A stretch of DNA of 64,000 nucleotides from assembly GCA_000181795.3 (NCBI GenBank), contig CM012953.1:15995554-16059553 (forward strand), given 5' to 3'. Below, in pieces: positions 11,962 to 24,093 of the stretch. A program made the translations under genes and the position numbers. Source of the DNA: Trichinella spiralis (lineage: Eukaryota; Nematoda; Enoplea; Trichinellida; Trichinellidae). The number at the start of each line of letters is the position of its first letter. The first letter of the stretch is position 1. The notes under the pieces were generated by a model. That model was not told the DNA's origin and searched no databases. It saw only the letters and a list, made by a program, of their open reading frames with translations.

Positions 11962-14900
11962 ATGAAAATGGATCCGGAAATGGATCTTCCATCAACTTCT
12001 AAAGTAGGCATCATTCGTTTTTTTTTTAAATTTTACTTGCATCATACTTTGCTGTAATGTATATATGAATAATTTAGCACAAAGTTAATCAGAGTGAAAA
12101 TCCACCAACACCACAGTTTCGTTGGTTTGCAAAGCACATTGATGTTGGTGTGCATGCTTATTCGAGAGGCGATTACGAGTCTGCTCTGGCTGCTTACGAG
12201 GCGGCGTTGTTCTCTGAGCCGAACAATTCGAAATTGTTGGGAAACATGGCTCTAACTTTGGAAAAATTAGAACGTTACGACGAAGCTTTGGATAAAATCC
12301 AACGTTCACTTGAAATCAACCCTAAAAGTTCAATTGTAAGTTTTTCCCTTTCTAAAAGCATACTTTTATAATTGCAAACCCAACTGAAATCCCATTTTAA
12401 TAATCCTACTACTTTTTAATCAGTGCACAATGGTTTCAAAGCTGAAATTATAGGTTAACAAAGCAAAGCAGGATTATATTTGCTTATTACTACTAGTTTA
12501 TTACTTTAAAATATTCATTGCATTTTTTCCCATTTTTCTTTTGCGTTAAAATTTGCATAATTCCATGCATACAACAATAAGCAATCCATTATTGCGCAAG
12601 TGTTTAAAATTTTTAATTTTTTCTTTTAAAATTTAAAAAGCAATATTATTTACTTTTACATTTCAACTCATTTTTATTACTTTATTATTGCTTTAATTCT
12701 TCCCTCATTTAAAAATTGGAAAATTGAACACACAAAGTTATTAAATTTGAACTTATTTTTCAAAATGAATTTAAATAATACTAAAACTACTAGTATATTA
12801 TTATAATTATGATAATAATTATTATTACTATATAAGCATTACAATTAATTTTTTTCATTATTAGAAAAAACACGCTTAAAAAATGTCAAATGAAAGTACT
12901 TTTTTTATAATTTGGTTGGATTTACTGAGTTTACATTTATTGATAAAGAACAGCTTTTAGCAAAATATTTTAGCCTTACTTAGGGAAAGATTTTCTTTAG
13001 ATGATCAAAATTATACTTCTCTTTTTAGTGCATGAAAAGCATATTCTGCATTGAAAAGCAGATTGACGGATTCATTACCTTTGTACAATAATACTAATCA
13101 AGCATTGAAATCTGTCTGATATTCATACTGTGGATAGCAGATTATAGTGACATGATAGAGTTCAGCTTAAAACTTAAAAAATGTTATGTAAATTTATATA
13201 TTAGACATTTTAAAACAACTTTTAATTAATAAAACATATTCTTTACGAGTATAATATTGAATCTGATGCAAAAAGCACGGTAAGAAAATGAATATATTTT
13301 AAATGACTTTTACGCAATGCAATTTACAATTGTAGAATTATAAGCGTAAAGGAGCGATTCTGCTGAAAAAACATCTTTGGCCCCAGGCAGCGGTTGCTTT
13401 TTCTTTTTCCATTATTCATAATCCAAATGATGCAGATCTTCTGAACGAAGTATACAAGTATATGATGGAATCTCCTCTTGCAGGTAATCAAATTATAAAA
13501 TTATTCATTTCGAACACTAAGAATTATTTATTTTATTCAATATTGATTTAAGATTTTTTAAATTTATGATTATTCTTCATGATCGATTTTCTATTATTAA
13601 TATAGAAACACTGTAGAAATTATAGTAGAAAGTTTATACGTAAGCTATGACATTTTAAAGTTGATATTACAAATATAGCCAGTGTGAGATATTAAAATTT
13701 TGTTCAGCAACATATGAGCAACGAAAATAAGTCCTATAAAAATGTGTGCATTTTCTAAGATAAATCCCTTTACAGGCTTTACCATCACCTATTGATATGT
13801 ATACATATCCATTTATTTGATTACATATATACCTTTCTGAAATTATTTTTACTATTTATAATGCTATTGACTTTGGATAACTTCTGCTAGTTTACTGTAA
13901 AAGCTTCATTTATTCATTTTAACAATTTTTACTCTGAAAATAAAATCAAGCCATTAGAAATGCTTTCAGTTTTCTTAAAGTGCATATCACATTTTTATTT
14001 AAAGTGATTTTGTAATATTTATAAGTTTTGTAGGACTACACAGTCAAGACTAAATAATATAATTTAAACTAAATTCCATGGAGCATTGTTATATGTTTCT
14101 TATAATATTGTTATTATTGATATATTTGTATAGATGTGTACAAATGAAAATGTAAATGAAATAAAACTGAAAAAGTTATTATTTTAATTTCACAATAAAA
14201 GTATTATCTATTGTTTTAAGAACAAATCAAAATAGCGGTGAACATGCTTGATGACGTAGCTAACAAACGTACACCGTTTGCTGTGCTGGGCGTGATTGGT
14301 CAGCAACTTCTTGAAATGGGCTACAAACGTCAAGCAGCTACTATTCTTGAAAATGCTCTCAAGTTAGAAGAAGAGAACTGGATTTTCAGAGGCTCAACAG
14401 AAAGCTCTTTAACACTCGCATATATTAGTCTTGGAAATTACGAGCGTGCTTTAGAATGTTCAAAGCAGGCGTTGAAAGAATATGAAGAAGCTGGTGATGA
14501 GGCAACTGCGCTAAACTGTAAACTTCGCGTTGCTTCCATTCATTTGCAACTTGGCCAGTTCGCCGAAGCTGATCATTACTACAGTGAGGTTCTTATAACA
14601 TCTTTAAGGGTAAGCTTTTTATGTTCAAGAAATTTTAGAATTTGCTTTTATATAAATATTTTAGCAGAGAATTTGGTCATATGGCATCTATTCATGGCTT
14701 GGTTTAGCCATGGTTGCTTACAAACAGGGTAGATATGGGCCAGCTCTGCATGCACATGCACGTTGCATTGCTTGGGCTAATGAACTTCAGCTGCCATTGT
14801 ATGTTAAGAGTAATGTACACGTATCTCTTTTGCATATATTGGTAGAAAATCGCAGAATTCGTGAAGCATTAGAAGTTGGTAGTCTGTTAATACAGACTGT

Positions 14901-17900
14901 TGACCAGTTTGGCAATTTAGAAGACCGAGCTGTAACTAGAATAACTCTTGGTCAAATTTACATGCGCTGTTACAGTTTTCCAATTCGTGTGACACAACTT
15001 TACAAAGAGGCCAGTACAATTTTCGGCAAATTAGAGAGATGGATGTATCAGTTTCAGGTAAATTACAAGTTCACTGCTTATAAGTTTGAAGTATTTGTGA
15101 ATATAATTTTCATTTTATTTAATGCTCCGCTATTGCTAAAATATTCTTTAAAAATATTTATGTGAAGTTTTTGTTAATATTACTTCATAAATATAAATAA
15201 AAATAAATTAAATTTTGAGGTTTAATTTTGATTAAGATTATTAAATATTTGCTTTATTTTTAAAATATTTCACTTCAATACGTACAGTTTTGTACTGTTT
15301 GCATTTGAAGGCATCCATGGCCATTACTTTACTTTGTCTTGATTTGGAGTGGTTAAAGCGCGCTGATATATGGGCTCGTCGTTTGATCAAGCTAGCTATA
15401 TTATGCAATTCACCGCCCATTGATGCACAGGCATGCAGATGCGTTGGTCATGTACTGTTGAAGCTAAACGCGCTCAAGACTTCAGCTCTTTTTCTGACTC
15501 GTTCTATACAGATAGCGGAAGAGTTCGGTGATTCTGCTCTATTACGAGAAGTACGAATTTTGAAAGCAAAATGCATGTGCAGAATGCGTCGGCATAATGA
15601 AGCAATAAAGCTCTACAGAAATGCTCTTATTGCATCCAGACAAGATTCACGCCCTTTGGAGGAAGTTATAGCTTTGCAAGGTATGTGTCAATGCTTGATA
15701 CACATTGGTGATCCAGAAATGGCTAATGGGCAAGCAGCGCATCTTCATCGAATAGCATATGACAGCAAACAATCAGCACCCGTACGTCAACACGCGTTAT
15801 GTGCTTTAGCTGATTATCTAGCTCAACGGCAACGGTATTTGGATGCTATTACATTTTACGAATTGTATTTGACTATGGTGCAAGAAGAAGGCCTACAAGG
15901 ATGTGAAATTCGAGCTTGCGATTGCTTAGGGGATGCGCATAGGCTTCTTGGTGCACATGCATTGTCGATTCGGTACTATACGCAAGCATTATCATTGGCT
16001 AAACAACTTGGACGAGTTGAAGATACAATAATTGGTTATTATAAGCTTGGCAGAGCCCAGTGCATCATGGGCAATTTTCAAGAAGCTCTCAAAAGTGGAA
16101 AATTTATGCTTGCAATGGCGCATTTTCTTCATTGGCCAGTATACAAAGCGACTGCTTTATCATTGCTTGCTGATATACTAGTCGGGATGGGTAAACCGAA
16201 AGTAGGACTTCATATTGCTTGTCGTGCACTTGCCTTATCCAAGAAGACCAAAGATCTCAGTAATGAGTATGATGTTAGTATGCAGGTAATTCAAACAACA
16301 AGTATGATTTTTAATGCGAATAGCTTATTTTTATCATAAACATTGATGCTTATTTAATTGTAAGCGCTTACAAAATAGCATTTAAAAGCGTTCATTGTTT
16401 TTAACTGAATGGTAATATTATTTCAAACTCTTTGCTAAGTAGTAAAGGATCCAAGTTTTAAATGCTATTGCATGCATAAAAGTAAATAAATTTACACATA
16501 GAAATTATAGCTTTATTTTATAACTAATGATTCAGTGTTTTCAAGAAAAAGTTTCAAATCAGCATGAATTGTTGTCCATTTTTGAAGGTCGCCAAAGCTT
16601 TGTTCGCAGTTGGTCAGTACAAAGAAGCTTTAGAGTATTATATGCGAGCAGAATCATTGTCTGAAACTACGCAAAACTGGCATTCCATGTTCACAGCAGT
16701 TCATTTTATGGGAAAATGCTATGAAAAACTAGAAGACTTTCCAAAAGTGATTAGTTGTCGTCTACGACGTCTAGAAATTGCCAGTCGCAAGGGTCTTGTT
16801 TTGGACGAACTGTGTGCTTTGAGTGCAGTTTCTGAAACATGCATCTTAATCAATCAACATTCAGAGGCTATTACTTATCTTTTGCGCCAGAGGACTTTGT
16901 TAGATTCTGATAATGGTCGAGCTTACTGTCCAAGATTTTACAAAAGGTGCATGACCTTGTTAACTGGAAGTTATGCAGCTTTAAACAAATGGAAATGGAC
17001 AGCGCCATTATATGAGGAACTAATAGAAGTGGAATCGACTTGTCCGCGTTCACGACTACTTTATGGATTGTCCATCTTTAAGCTGCGAATGTACGAGACA
17101 GCTATGCCGCATTTTAAGCGTGCAATTGAATTAGAAAATGAAAATCACGTAGATGAAACCGTAATTGTCGATGCATTGGCTTTGATGGCTGCTAGTGCTT
17201 GGGCAACCCGTAAGTTCGAAATGGCAAAAGCATATGCTGAACGAAGACGACAGCATGCTGTAGAAAAATCTCTGCCCCAAAGTGAATGTTTAGCATTGCT
17301 GCAGTTAGGAATGATTGTCAGTACTACTGATGAAGTTATAGCAGCTGCAGAGAGAGCTTTAGCGCTGGCAGTATCTCAGAAGATGGATGATGCTCAATTG
17401 CGTGCAACAGAATTGATCATCTGCAAAAAAGAAGCAGATGGTGACATAGATGGCTGTAAAGCAATGTTAGAAAACTTGCGGAGTATTTATACTGTTGAAA
17501 ACAAGCCATACTTACTTGCTCAAGTTAATTATTTAGTAATAAAAGGTAGGTATTGTCTCCAAATTGTTGAAATATATATATTTCAATAAAAGATAGTTTT
17601 TTTGAACAAAATACGTACAGACTAAATGTGAGCAGAAATTTTTGATTGAGTAAAATTGAAACAATGAAAATATCATATTATTATACAATAATCCTCTATG
17701 TTTATTTTTTTTATAGCTATTCTTGATTTCGAAGAAGACTCTTTCTCAACAGCACTGAATTTGCTGAACGAAGCAATGGTGTTAGCAGATTCTTGTTCTG
17801 ATGATTTAGTTGGAGCAATGGTGCGCATTTGGCTTGCGATCGTTCTTTGGGCTGACAATAAATTGCAGGTTTGCTCGCTTGCATGCTTGCTTGTAATGTG

Positions 17901-20461
17901 TCACATTAAATGCTAATTTCTTAAAAAGTTTTTTAAAGAATTCTAGAAACGTGTTTGGTGATATTTTTAAAGCAGAGCTATCCCCTTATCCTTGTGCAGA
18001 AACCATGTTGCGAGGTAACTGGTGTGGAATTTCCTTGATCGAGCACACAGCGTTTCTTCTTCTGGTGAGCTTTCTTTTACTTCATTGATTAAAATAAATT
18101 TGTATTTTAAAAAAAAAACAGTTTCTGTTGACGATAATGAAACGTCCATTGGAAGCGCTTGAAGTGGCTGAACGACTGCGTCGTATTTATTGCAGCTGGT
18201 CAGAAGAATCGTGGAGAATTACTTACTCTAATATAATATTAGACAAAGATCTATTGTTGAAAGAATACAAAAACAGAACACTAGTATACTGCATTCAAAT
18301 AGAGAACGCAGTCTTTTTTTGGATATTGGGTGGAGGTAGGTTCATATTAACTTTCTTATTCTTTTTGGAACTTTCAAATCAATTTCAGAATCAGACGTGC
18401 AATTTTGGGCATACCAAATGAACAATTACAAGATGCACGATTTAGCAATGGCAATTGATTCCACTTATGAATCAGAAAAGTGCATTTTGTTTCACTTGTT
18501 TCTCTAACTTACATAATTTTTTTTGCATTGAAGAAATCCGAAAAAATTAGAAATGGAACCATGGAACAGAACGCCTGGAATTTATAAAATTCAAATGCCA
18601 TATAAAAGAGCTGAAGAAAAAGTAAAAAAATTAGTGCTAGCGAAAATTCCTCAAATGGGATTGATTAAAGCAAGAAAACGACTTGAAGCAGCTTTGCGAA
18701 CAGCACTGCGTGGCAGTCAGTTTGTAGATGTAATTAGTCATAAAGAAATGTGCAATTTTCCATGGAAACGTTTGGTGGAGAAATTAGCCCCGGCTAATCA
18801 AGCTGCAAAGATTGAAATTATACCCAAAATTTTTACAGAATTAGACTGTTTTCCGGCTAAACTTTCTGAAAAAGAAAGACTTTCAGGAGATTTTCTTGCT
18901 GCTTGCACTTTCATGAATGATAATATGAGCAAAACTCCAACAACTGCAGAATTGAGTAGCTCTCGAAAATGGGGGAAAATATGCCGCCTGGCAATGGCAC
19001 TGCGACTTGTTCTTGTGGCACCGAAGCGTAGAATGGCCTTGCTTCTTTTGGTGCATTTAGTAATAAAATTCATTTTTTAAAATCACACATTATGAAAGTG
19101 TAAACATTTGTTTTTCGTGTAGGTGGATAAAATTTTAGAAAGAATTAAAGAAGGCGAAAAGAAATTATTATATACGTTGGAGAGTTGTATTGTGAAACAA
19201 ATTGAGGGAAAAATTATGGGTTTAGATGACATTTTGTGTATTCTTGGATTTAAACGCACCCAAACGCTTGATACATGTTGTATGGATATAGAGTGGTATT
19301 TTCCTTGTGAAAATGAAGATGACATTTTGGGATACGCCAGAAATTTGTTTTATGCTTTACTGCGTAAGTATGGCATCACAACTTTGAAAATCAAATTGAA
19401 ATTCAATTCAAATTGAAGATATTCCCAGAGACATTATGAACGCTATTTCAAGAGTTAGCGGTGAGATGGCACATATTGGTACGATTGTACATATTGTACG
19501 TAATTTATTTTGAATTGAAATACCAAACGTGTTTATCTGGGTTTGTTGCAGTTAGAATATTTGAATATCGAAGTTTTGAAGCTTGCTGTGGAAGATTCAC
19601 TTTTTGTTGGTGCTGTATTAAGTAAAGAAGAAGCAGCGAACGGCATAAGCACTCCTTTATTTATGGCATTAAGTATTTATTGTGAATTTTCTTTGAATGT
19701 CGTTTGAATGAGTTCATTTTCAGATTTCAAAGCGTTTCCGATAAGTAATAATTCCATTCGATTGGTATGCATCCTGACTGAAAGCACAATGTCTGATATT
19801 ACGCAATGCTGGCTTGCATTGGCTGGTTGCTTTGCAGGTAAATTGTAGCGAAACAATATTTTATATTGTTTATTTTTCAATAAGTCTCAAATGCATTAGA
19901 TAGTGGTGTATGTTCTTGTTTTTACAGACAAGCTTTCCAGTATAATAAGAGTGAGCTCTGAAGAGGCGAGTCAAATTTTGGTGCGTGGTGAACCAAGTGA
20001 AATAATGGTCAGTAAATCTCCACCAGATATACCTCAAGAAATGCCAATCTGCGATGAAGATTGGAAAATATTTGAAAGCGATGTGCTTTTTGCTGATATA
20101 TTACTTGATAAAAAAAAGAAGAAGAATAAACAAAAGTGGAGAAAGAAAAGTAAATTGAAAAAGTTGCATAAATGGAAAAGTGAGACGGCGTTGATTGATT
20201 CTGAAAAAGAATGGGATAAATTTGCATCTGATGGAGAAGAAAGAGAAGAAGTGTCTGAGAATGAAGAAGACAAAGACATGATTGGTATATATTATCAATA
20301 ATAATTTTCTTTTAAATTTGTAAAATATTTTAAAGCCAACTTCATTTTTAATGATTACTTTTGAATATATGCCTATTTTTTAAGGATGCATTAATGCAGA
20401 AATACCTAGTGCAGAAGAATTAGAGGATCTCTACGAAAGTTTGCAACAAAAAAAATCATAA
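11962..20461 (+). CDS. TTC28-like TPR protein with reduced CHAT region (about 1,738 aa)
   Basis: Eighteen exons: 11962-12003, 12078-12335, 13336-13483, 14221-14609, 14668-15057, 15311-16285, 16588-17545, 17717-17868, 17978-18064, 18122-18335, 18389-18479, 18534-19059, 19123-19363, 19419-19495, 19552-19672, 19724-19837, 19928-20284 and 20385-20461. All phases agree. Residues about 30-280 carry an N-terminal TPR set, a spacer, and the block FAVLGVIGQQLLEMGYKRQA, which corresponds to the TTC28 block VVVSVVGQELL. Many further TPRs run to about residue 1,170 (AYISLGNYERALE, AVGQYKEALEYYMRA, LEALEVAERLRR). Then comes the opening of a CHAT-like domain (TLVYCIQIENAVFFWILGG) and, after only about 180 residues, the TTC28 C-terminal block (LLLVHLVDKILERIKEGEKK). 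The tail is Lys- and then Glu-rich. TTC28 (about 2,480 aa in human) is linked to midzone/midbody organisation. Junctions 9, 12 and the start of exon 6 are the least certain. Confidence 0.85.
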
Positions 20462-21020
20462 ATTTATTTACAGCTTTTATTTATTTTATCAAGACAAAAA
20501 TATTATGTCAAATTTTTCCTATTTTAGCAAAGTTGTCATTATCTTTTTATTGGTGAGATCACTATCAGAACCTTTTATGCAAATAGTTGTTTTGGTTAAA
20601 CATGAATAATTGCACATGTTTTCATATTTTATTATTACGCTTGAATGATGTTATATGAAGCTGGAGATGTATTGTAGAAATTTTTAAATTTTTATTGCCT
20701 ATTTTTGAGCAACTTGTTGTGTTATGCTTTTTTGTGTGTCATCATAAAAAATGAATTATATTATTGCATCTAGTTTATAAAGAATGTCCATTAAACAATC
20801 TACTTGTTGTGCTGCTAATTGACAAGCTCAGTGCTGTTTCACAAGCTCAATTTCCAATCACTGTCATGTAAATGATATTTGTTCTAAATTATGATGGAGC
20901 AAAATGACCAAACCGTGCGTTTAGTTTAATATGAACAGAACAAGTATATTCAACAAAGAAAAAATTTTTAATGGTTTTTTCAAAAGTACAGTTTTAAAAA
21001 GAATTTGAAAAATTGTTATA
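20462..21020. other. 3' flank of the TTC28-like gene, nothing else seen
   Basis: AT-rich sequence between the TTC28-like stop and the inverted-repeat element. No supported feature. Confidence 0.5.
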
Positions 21021-21680
21021 TACAGTCAAACTGGGTTAAGTGCACATGAAATTTTCCAAGAATTTCCATACACTTATCCAAATTGTGCACTTATCCAAAG
21101 ATGAAAATTATGCAGAGTAATTGAAAAAAGCAATAACTTTACGTGTACAAATAAGTTTAAAATGTTCATTTATTTTAAACAAAATAGTCAGAAATGTGAG
21201 TTTAAATTATAGTTTGTGCCACTATAATTACTAGCTGCTGTTCAATACGATTTAGGTCTGTCTGATTTATGTTGTTTTCGTGAAAATATGACCAAATTGT
21301 CACCAGATCTGCGGCAGCTTCCTTGTGAGTAACTTCCTTGGAAAGCAGTAGCTGCTTTGAGTTTGGCTAGTTCACGTTGCCTGCGATGCGCAAGTTTATT
21401 CTGATGTTGCGAACAATAGACTTTGCTGAGTACCAATAGTTGTTATGGCTGATGATAAAGGTAAAGCGGTCGAGAGAGCGCCTGTTGTACATTTAAGGAC
21501 AATGTATGGTGAACGGTAAATCCTGTGGACCGCAGCAAAATGATGCACTTCATCAAGCTGTGCATTTATTCCAATTTGCACTTGTCCATTATTTTACCCT
21601 ATAATTAACTACAAGGAATTTCGCTAAGCCCAAATCTTGTGCAGTTAAGGAAAATGTGCACTTAACCACGTTCGACTATA
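21021..21680. mobile_element. TA-flanked inverted-repeat DNA transposon (MITE-like, pogo/Tigger-type ends)
   Basis: The left end 21023-21045 (cagtcaaactgggttaagtg...) and the right end 21656-21678 read inward are near-identical; the shared core GGTTAAGTGCAC is perfect. The pair is bounded by TA on both sides (21021-21022, 21679-21680), the target duplication of Tc1/mariner-pogo elements. Subterminal copies of 'cacttatcca' and 'cacttgtcca' occur inside each end. The 660-bp interior has only short frames and no recognisable transposase, so it is a non-autonomous or decayed copy. Confidence 0.75.
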
Positions 21681-22223
21681 TTTGCAACAGATAACATGTT
21701 AAAATTGCAGTAAAGTAAAAGTAAGCAGGAAAAAATAGTGTAATTTCAGTTTTTCAAGACTTTCACTTTCAGCTGTGAAACATTAATTTTATAAATTACA
21801 AAAATCAAGTATGAATCACTAAAAATTTTTATAATAAAATTAAAGTCGAATGTTATTAAATTATAAAAGTTTTCAACTTCAAATGAAATTTAATGATATA
21901 AAAATTACTCAATGTTGTCAGTTTTACAGTATAAAGAATCTGCTTATAAACGTAACATGTTTTTTGACAAAAAATATAATACTGAAATTATTGAGAGTTG
22001 TGAAGTTTTAAAATTGGTCGAAGTTTAAATGTGTTAACTAACATATATGAATAATGCATAAGCCGCGGGCAGATTATTACTCCGTCAGATGTTCATTTAT
22101 TTAAATTTCTTGTTAGACACAGGAAGATGAGCAATAAATGCAATAAATTTTATAATAATATACTTAAAGGTTGCTATGTAAAGAAGAGGAAGCTGAATTT
22201 TTACTTAATCATTGCTGCTTAAG

Positions 22224-22918
22224 CAGGGCACGCAACTTTCTGACTAATGAAAGCCGCGCTTAGCATCTTTAATGTCACAACTGCCGCAAGTGAGCCCAAC
22301 CACACTGTCCTTTGATATCCAATTCTGCTTTTAGTAAACATCTTTTACTATGGCACACATTTGAATAAAATTCACAAGAGCGGTTAGATGTTTACTGAGG
22401 TACATGAATTTTTAAGGTAATCTATATGACTCGCCTTACTCTGGCATCATTTCTACAAGACGTGAAAAATCAGGCTTTTCATTAGAAACCATCAGCCGTA
22501 TTCTAGCCTCCAGATTGTCATTTGCTAGTCGACTTCAGTACTTATGTTTGAAATATTTCATCCGTGAAAATGCTGTTTTGCACATGCAAATGCTTCCAAA
22601 GAGAACGAGAATGTTTCTGGCCAGTTCTCGAAGCTTGGGATAGTTGACAGCTACATTCCATGCTTCTCTGAGGTCATATTTTTTTCAAATTTCTTCATTA
22701 GCGGTTCATTGTTCTTCAGTTTGACCAATTCCATTTGAAGATCTGACGGTGTACTTTCTGTCGCCACAAAATGAATCGCAATACTGCAAAGATTTTTTCA
22801 AAATCCTTAAAACGTACAGAAAATTCCTTCAACAATTGAAATTCAAATTTATTCAGCTTAGCATTGCTCTTCCACGGCAGCACATTTTTGGCTGCACGGC
22901 CGCAGGTTGCGCACCCTG
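22224..22918 (-). mobile_element. Internally deleted hAT transposon
   Basis: Inverted ends begin CAGGG at 22224 and, on the other strand, at 22918 (cagggYRcgcaac shared by both). The 8-bp flanks (22216-22223 and 22919-22926) match only partly. The minus strand inside encodes the C-terminal dimerisation region of a hAT transposase, running from about 22860 to 22440. The element is only 695 bp, so most of a 2-3 kb parent is missing. The gccgcaggttgcgcaccctg end resembles known hAT termini. Confidence 0.7.
22425..22865 (-). pseudogene. hAT transposase C-terminal fragment, disrupted
   Basis: The minus-strand frames contain FEFQLLKEFSVRFKDFEK, then LQMELVKLKNNEPLMKKFE, then YPKLRELARNILVLFGS, CKTAFSRMKYFKHKY and SRLANDNLEARIRLMVS. 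These are the hallmarks of the hAT family C-terminal dimerisation domain in EPM2AIP1/ZBED-type transposases. The pieces lie in different frames (one break falls in an A run near 22690) and an in-frame stop follows HKY, so it is a dead copy. Confidence 0.75.
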
Positions 22919-22926
22919 CTTTAAAG

Positions 22927-24093
22927 GTTCGCTAAATGTTTCAACAGGCATCTTTAACAATGCACATTATTAAGGTTCCACGCATACTGACCTCTAAATA
23001 TAATGATGCAACAAATATTCAGCCCAAAAATTATGGAATGGGGTAAAATTTTATTCTGGTCATTCATTCAATAGCAAAAACAGTTGAAAATTTTGCGATA
23101 AACCATGGAAATATCAAACGGACTTGTATACATTACGATTAATCACATTTTCCCACAGGAAATAAAAAAAAGTAATTTAATAGTGTCTTTATTTTTATAT
23201 ATCTCGTTGTAAAAAAATTCAAATAAAATGAGACAATTCTAAAGAAAGATTTTTTAATTGATAAAAAAGAAAGTGATCCAATTGTTTACCTTGTACATTC
23301 ATTTTTTGGCATATCCTAGTGTCTGCTTTTAGCTAGCAGCAGAAACATAGAAGGAGAAATGCGTACACATAAGTGCATACAACTGAATTAAACGTATTTA
23401 AATTTAGTTGGCGGGAAGATAAGCCATTGCAATTAGACATTGAGCAAGCGCATAAAGATTTTAGTTATGAAATATCAACCAAAAATATTAAGCATTTAGG
23501 AACAAATACTAATAAATAAGAAATATATTATTAAGCAGACTAAAAGTAAATAAATATAAACTGTGTTGAAAGGTTACATGTAAAACTAATTAATTAATTA
23601 AATATAGTGAAGTGGAATTTAACAAGCACAATTGCCATTTTTGTTGATGATAGCAGAATGAATATTTTTCTTAAATCAACGTAAAAGCATGGCTGGTGAT
23701 GTGAGAAACGCTAAACTAAATGCATTTTACATGTTTTATTTTCAGTTATTTTGTTATGAAATCTGGAAAAAATTTCATTTAATTGAAATTGAAATACACA
23801 TATTGACATCAATATTGATACCAGAAGACGTAGATGTATTAATAGCACATAAAGCAGGTACCAGTATTATTAAATAAGTAAGCAATAAATTAGCAACTTA
23901 AATTATTTCGTATTTAAATAAACATTTAGTGTTTCAGTTAATTGTGTTGGCAATGTAATTAATATAAAATAAATAAATACTCGAAAGCATAGTCAAGCAT
24001 AAATATAATCATATTTAATTATACATAAGAGATACATATAGGAAAAAGAATATATAAGATAGCAAATTACTGAAGTAAGCAAAGTTCATTAAA
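22927..24093. other. Upstream flank of the DNase II-like gene, nothing supported
   Basis: AT-rich. The 62-codon frame at 23689-23877 has no recognisable features and is treated as chance. Confidence 0.5.

Noticed and set aside
14238-17589. Separate TPR genes for each long ORF between 12 and 18.4 kb
   Set aside because: Splice phases join them into one frame, and their order follows the TTC28 family, so they are exons of one gene.
23689-23877. 62-codon ORF upstream of the DNase II-like gene
   Set aside because: Short, no motif, and not joined to the neighbouring gene by any good splice site.
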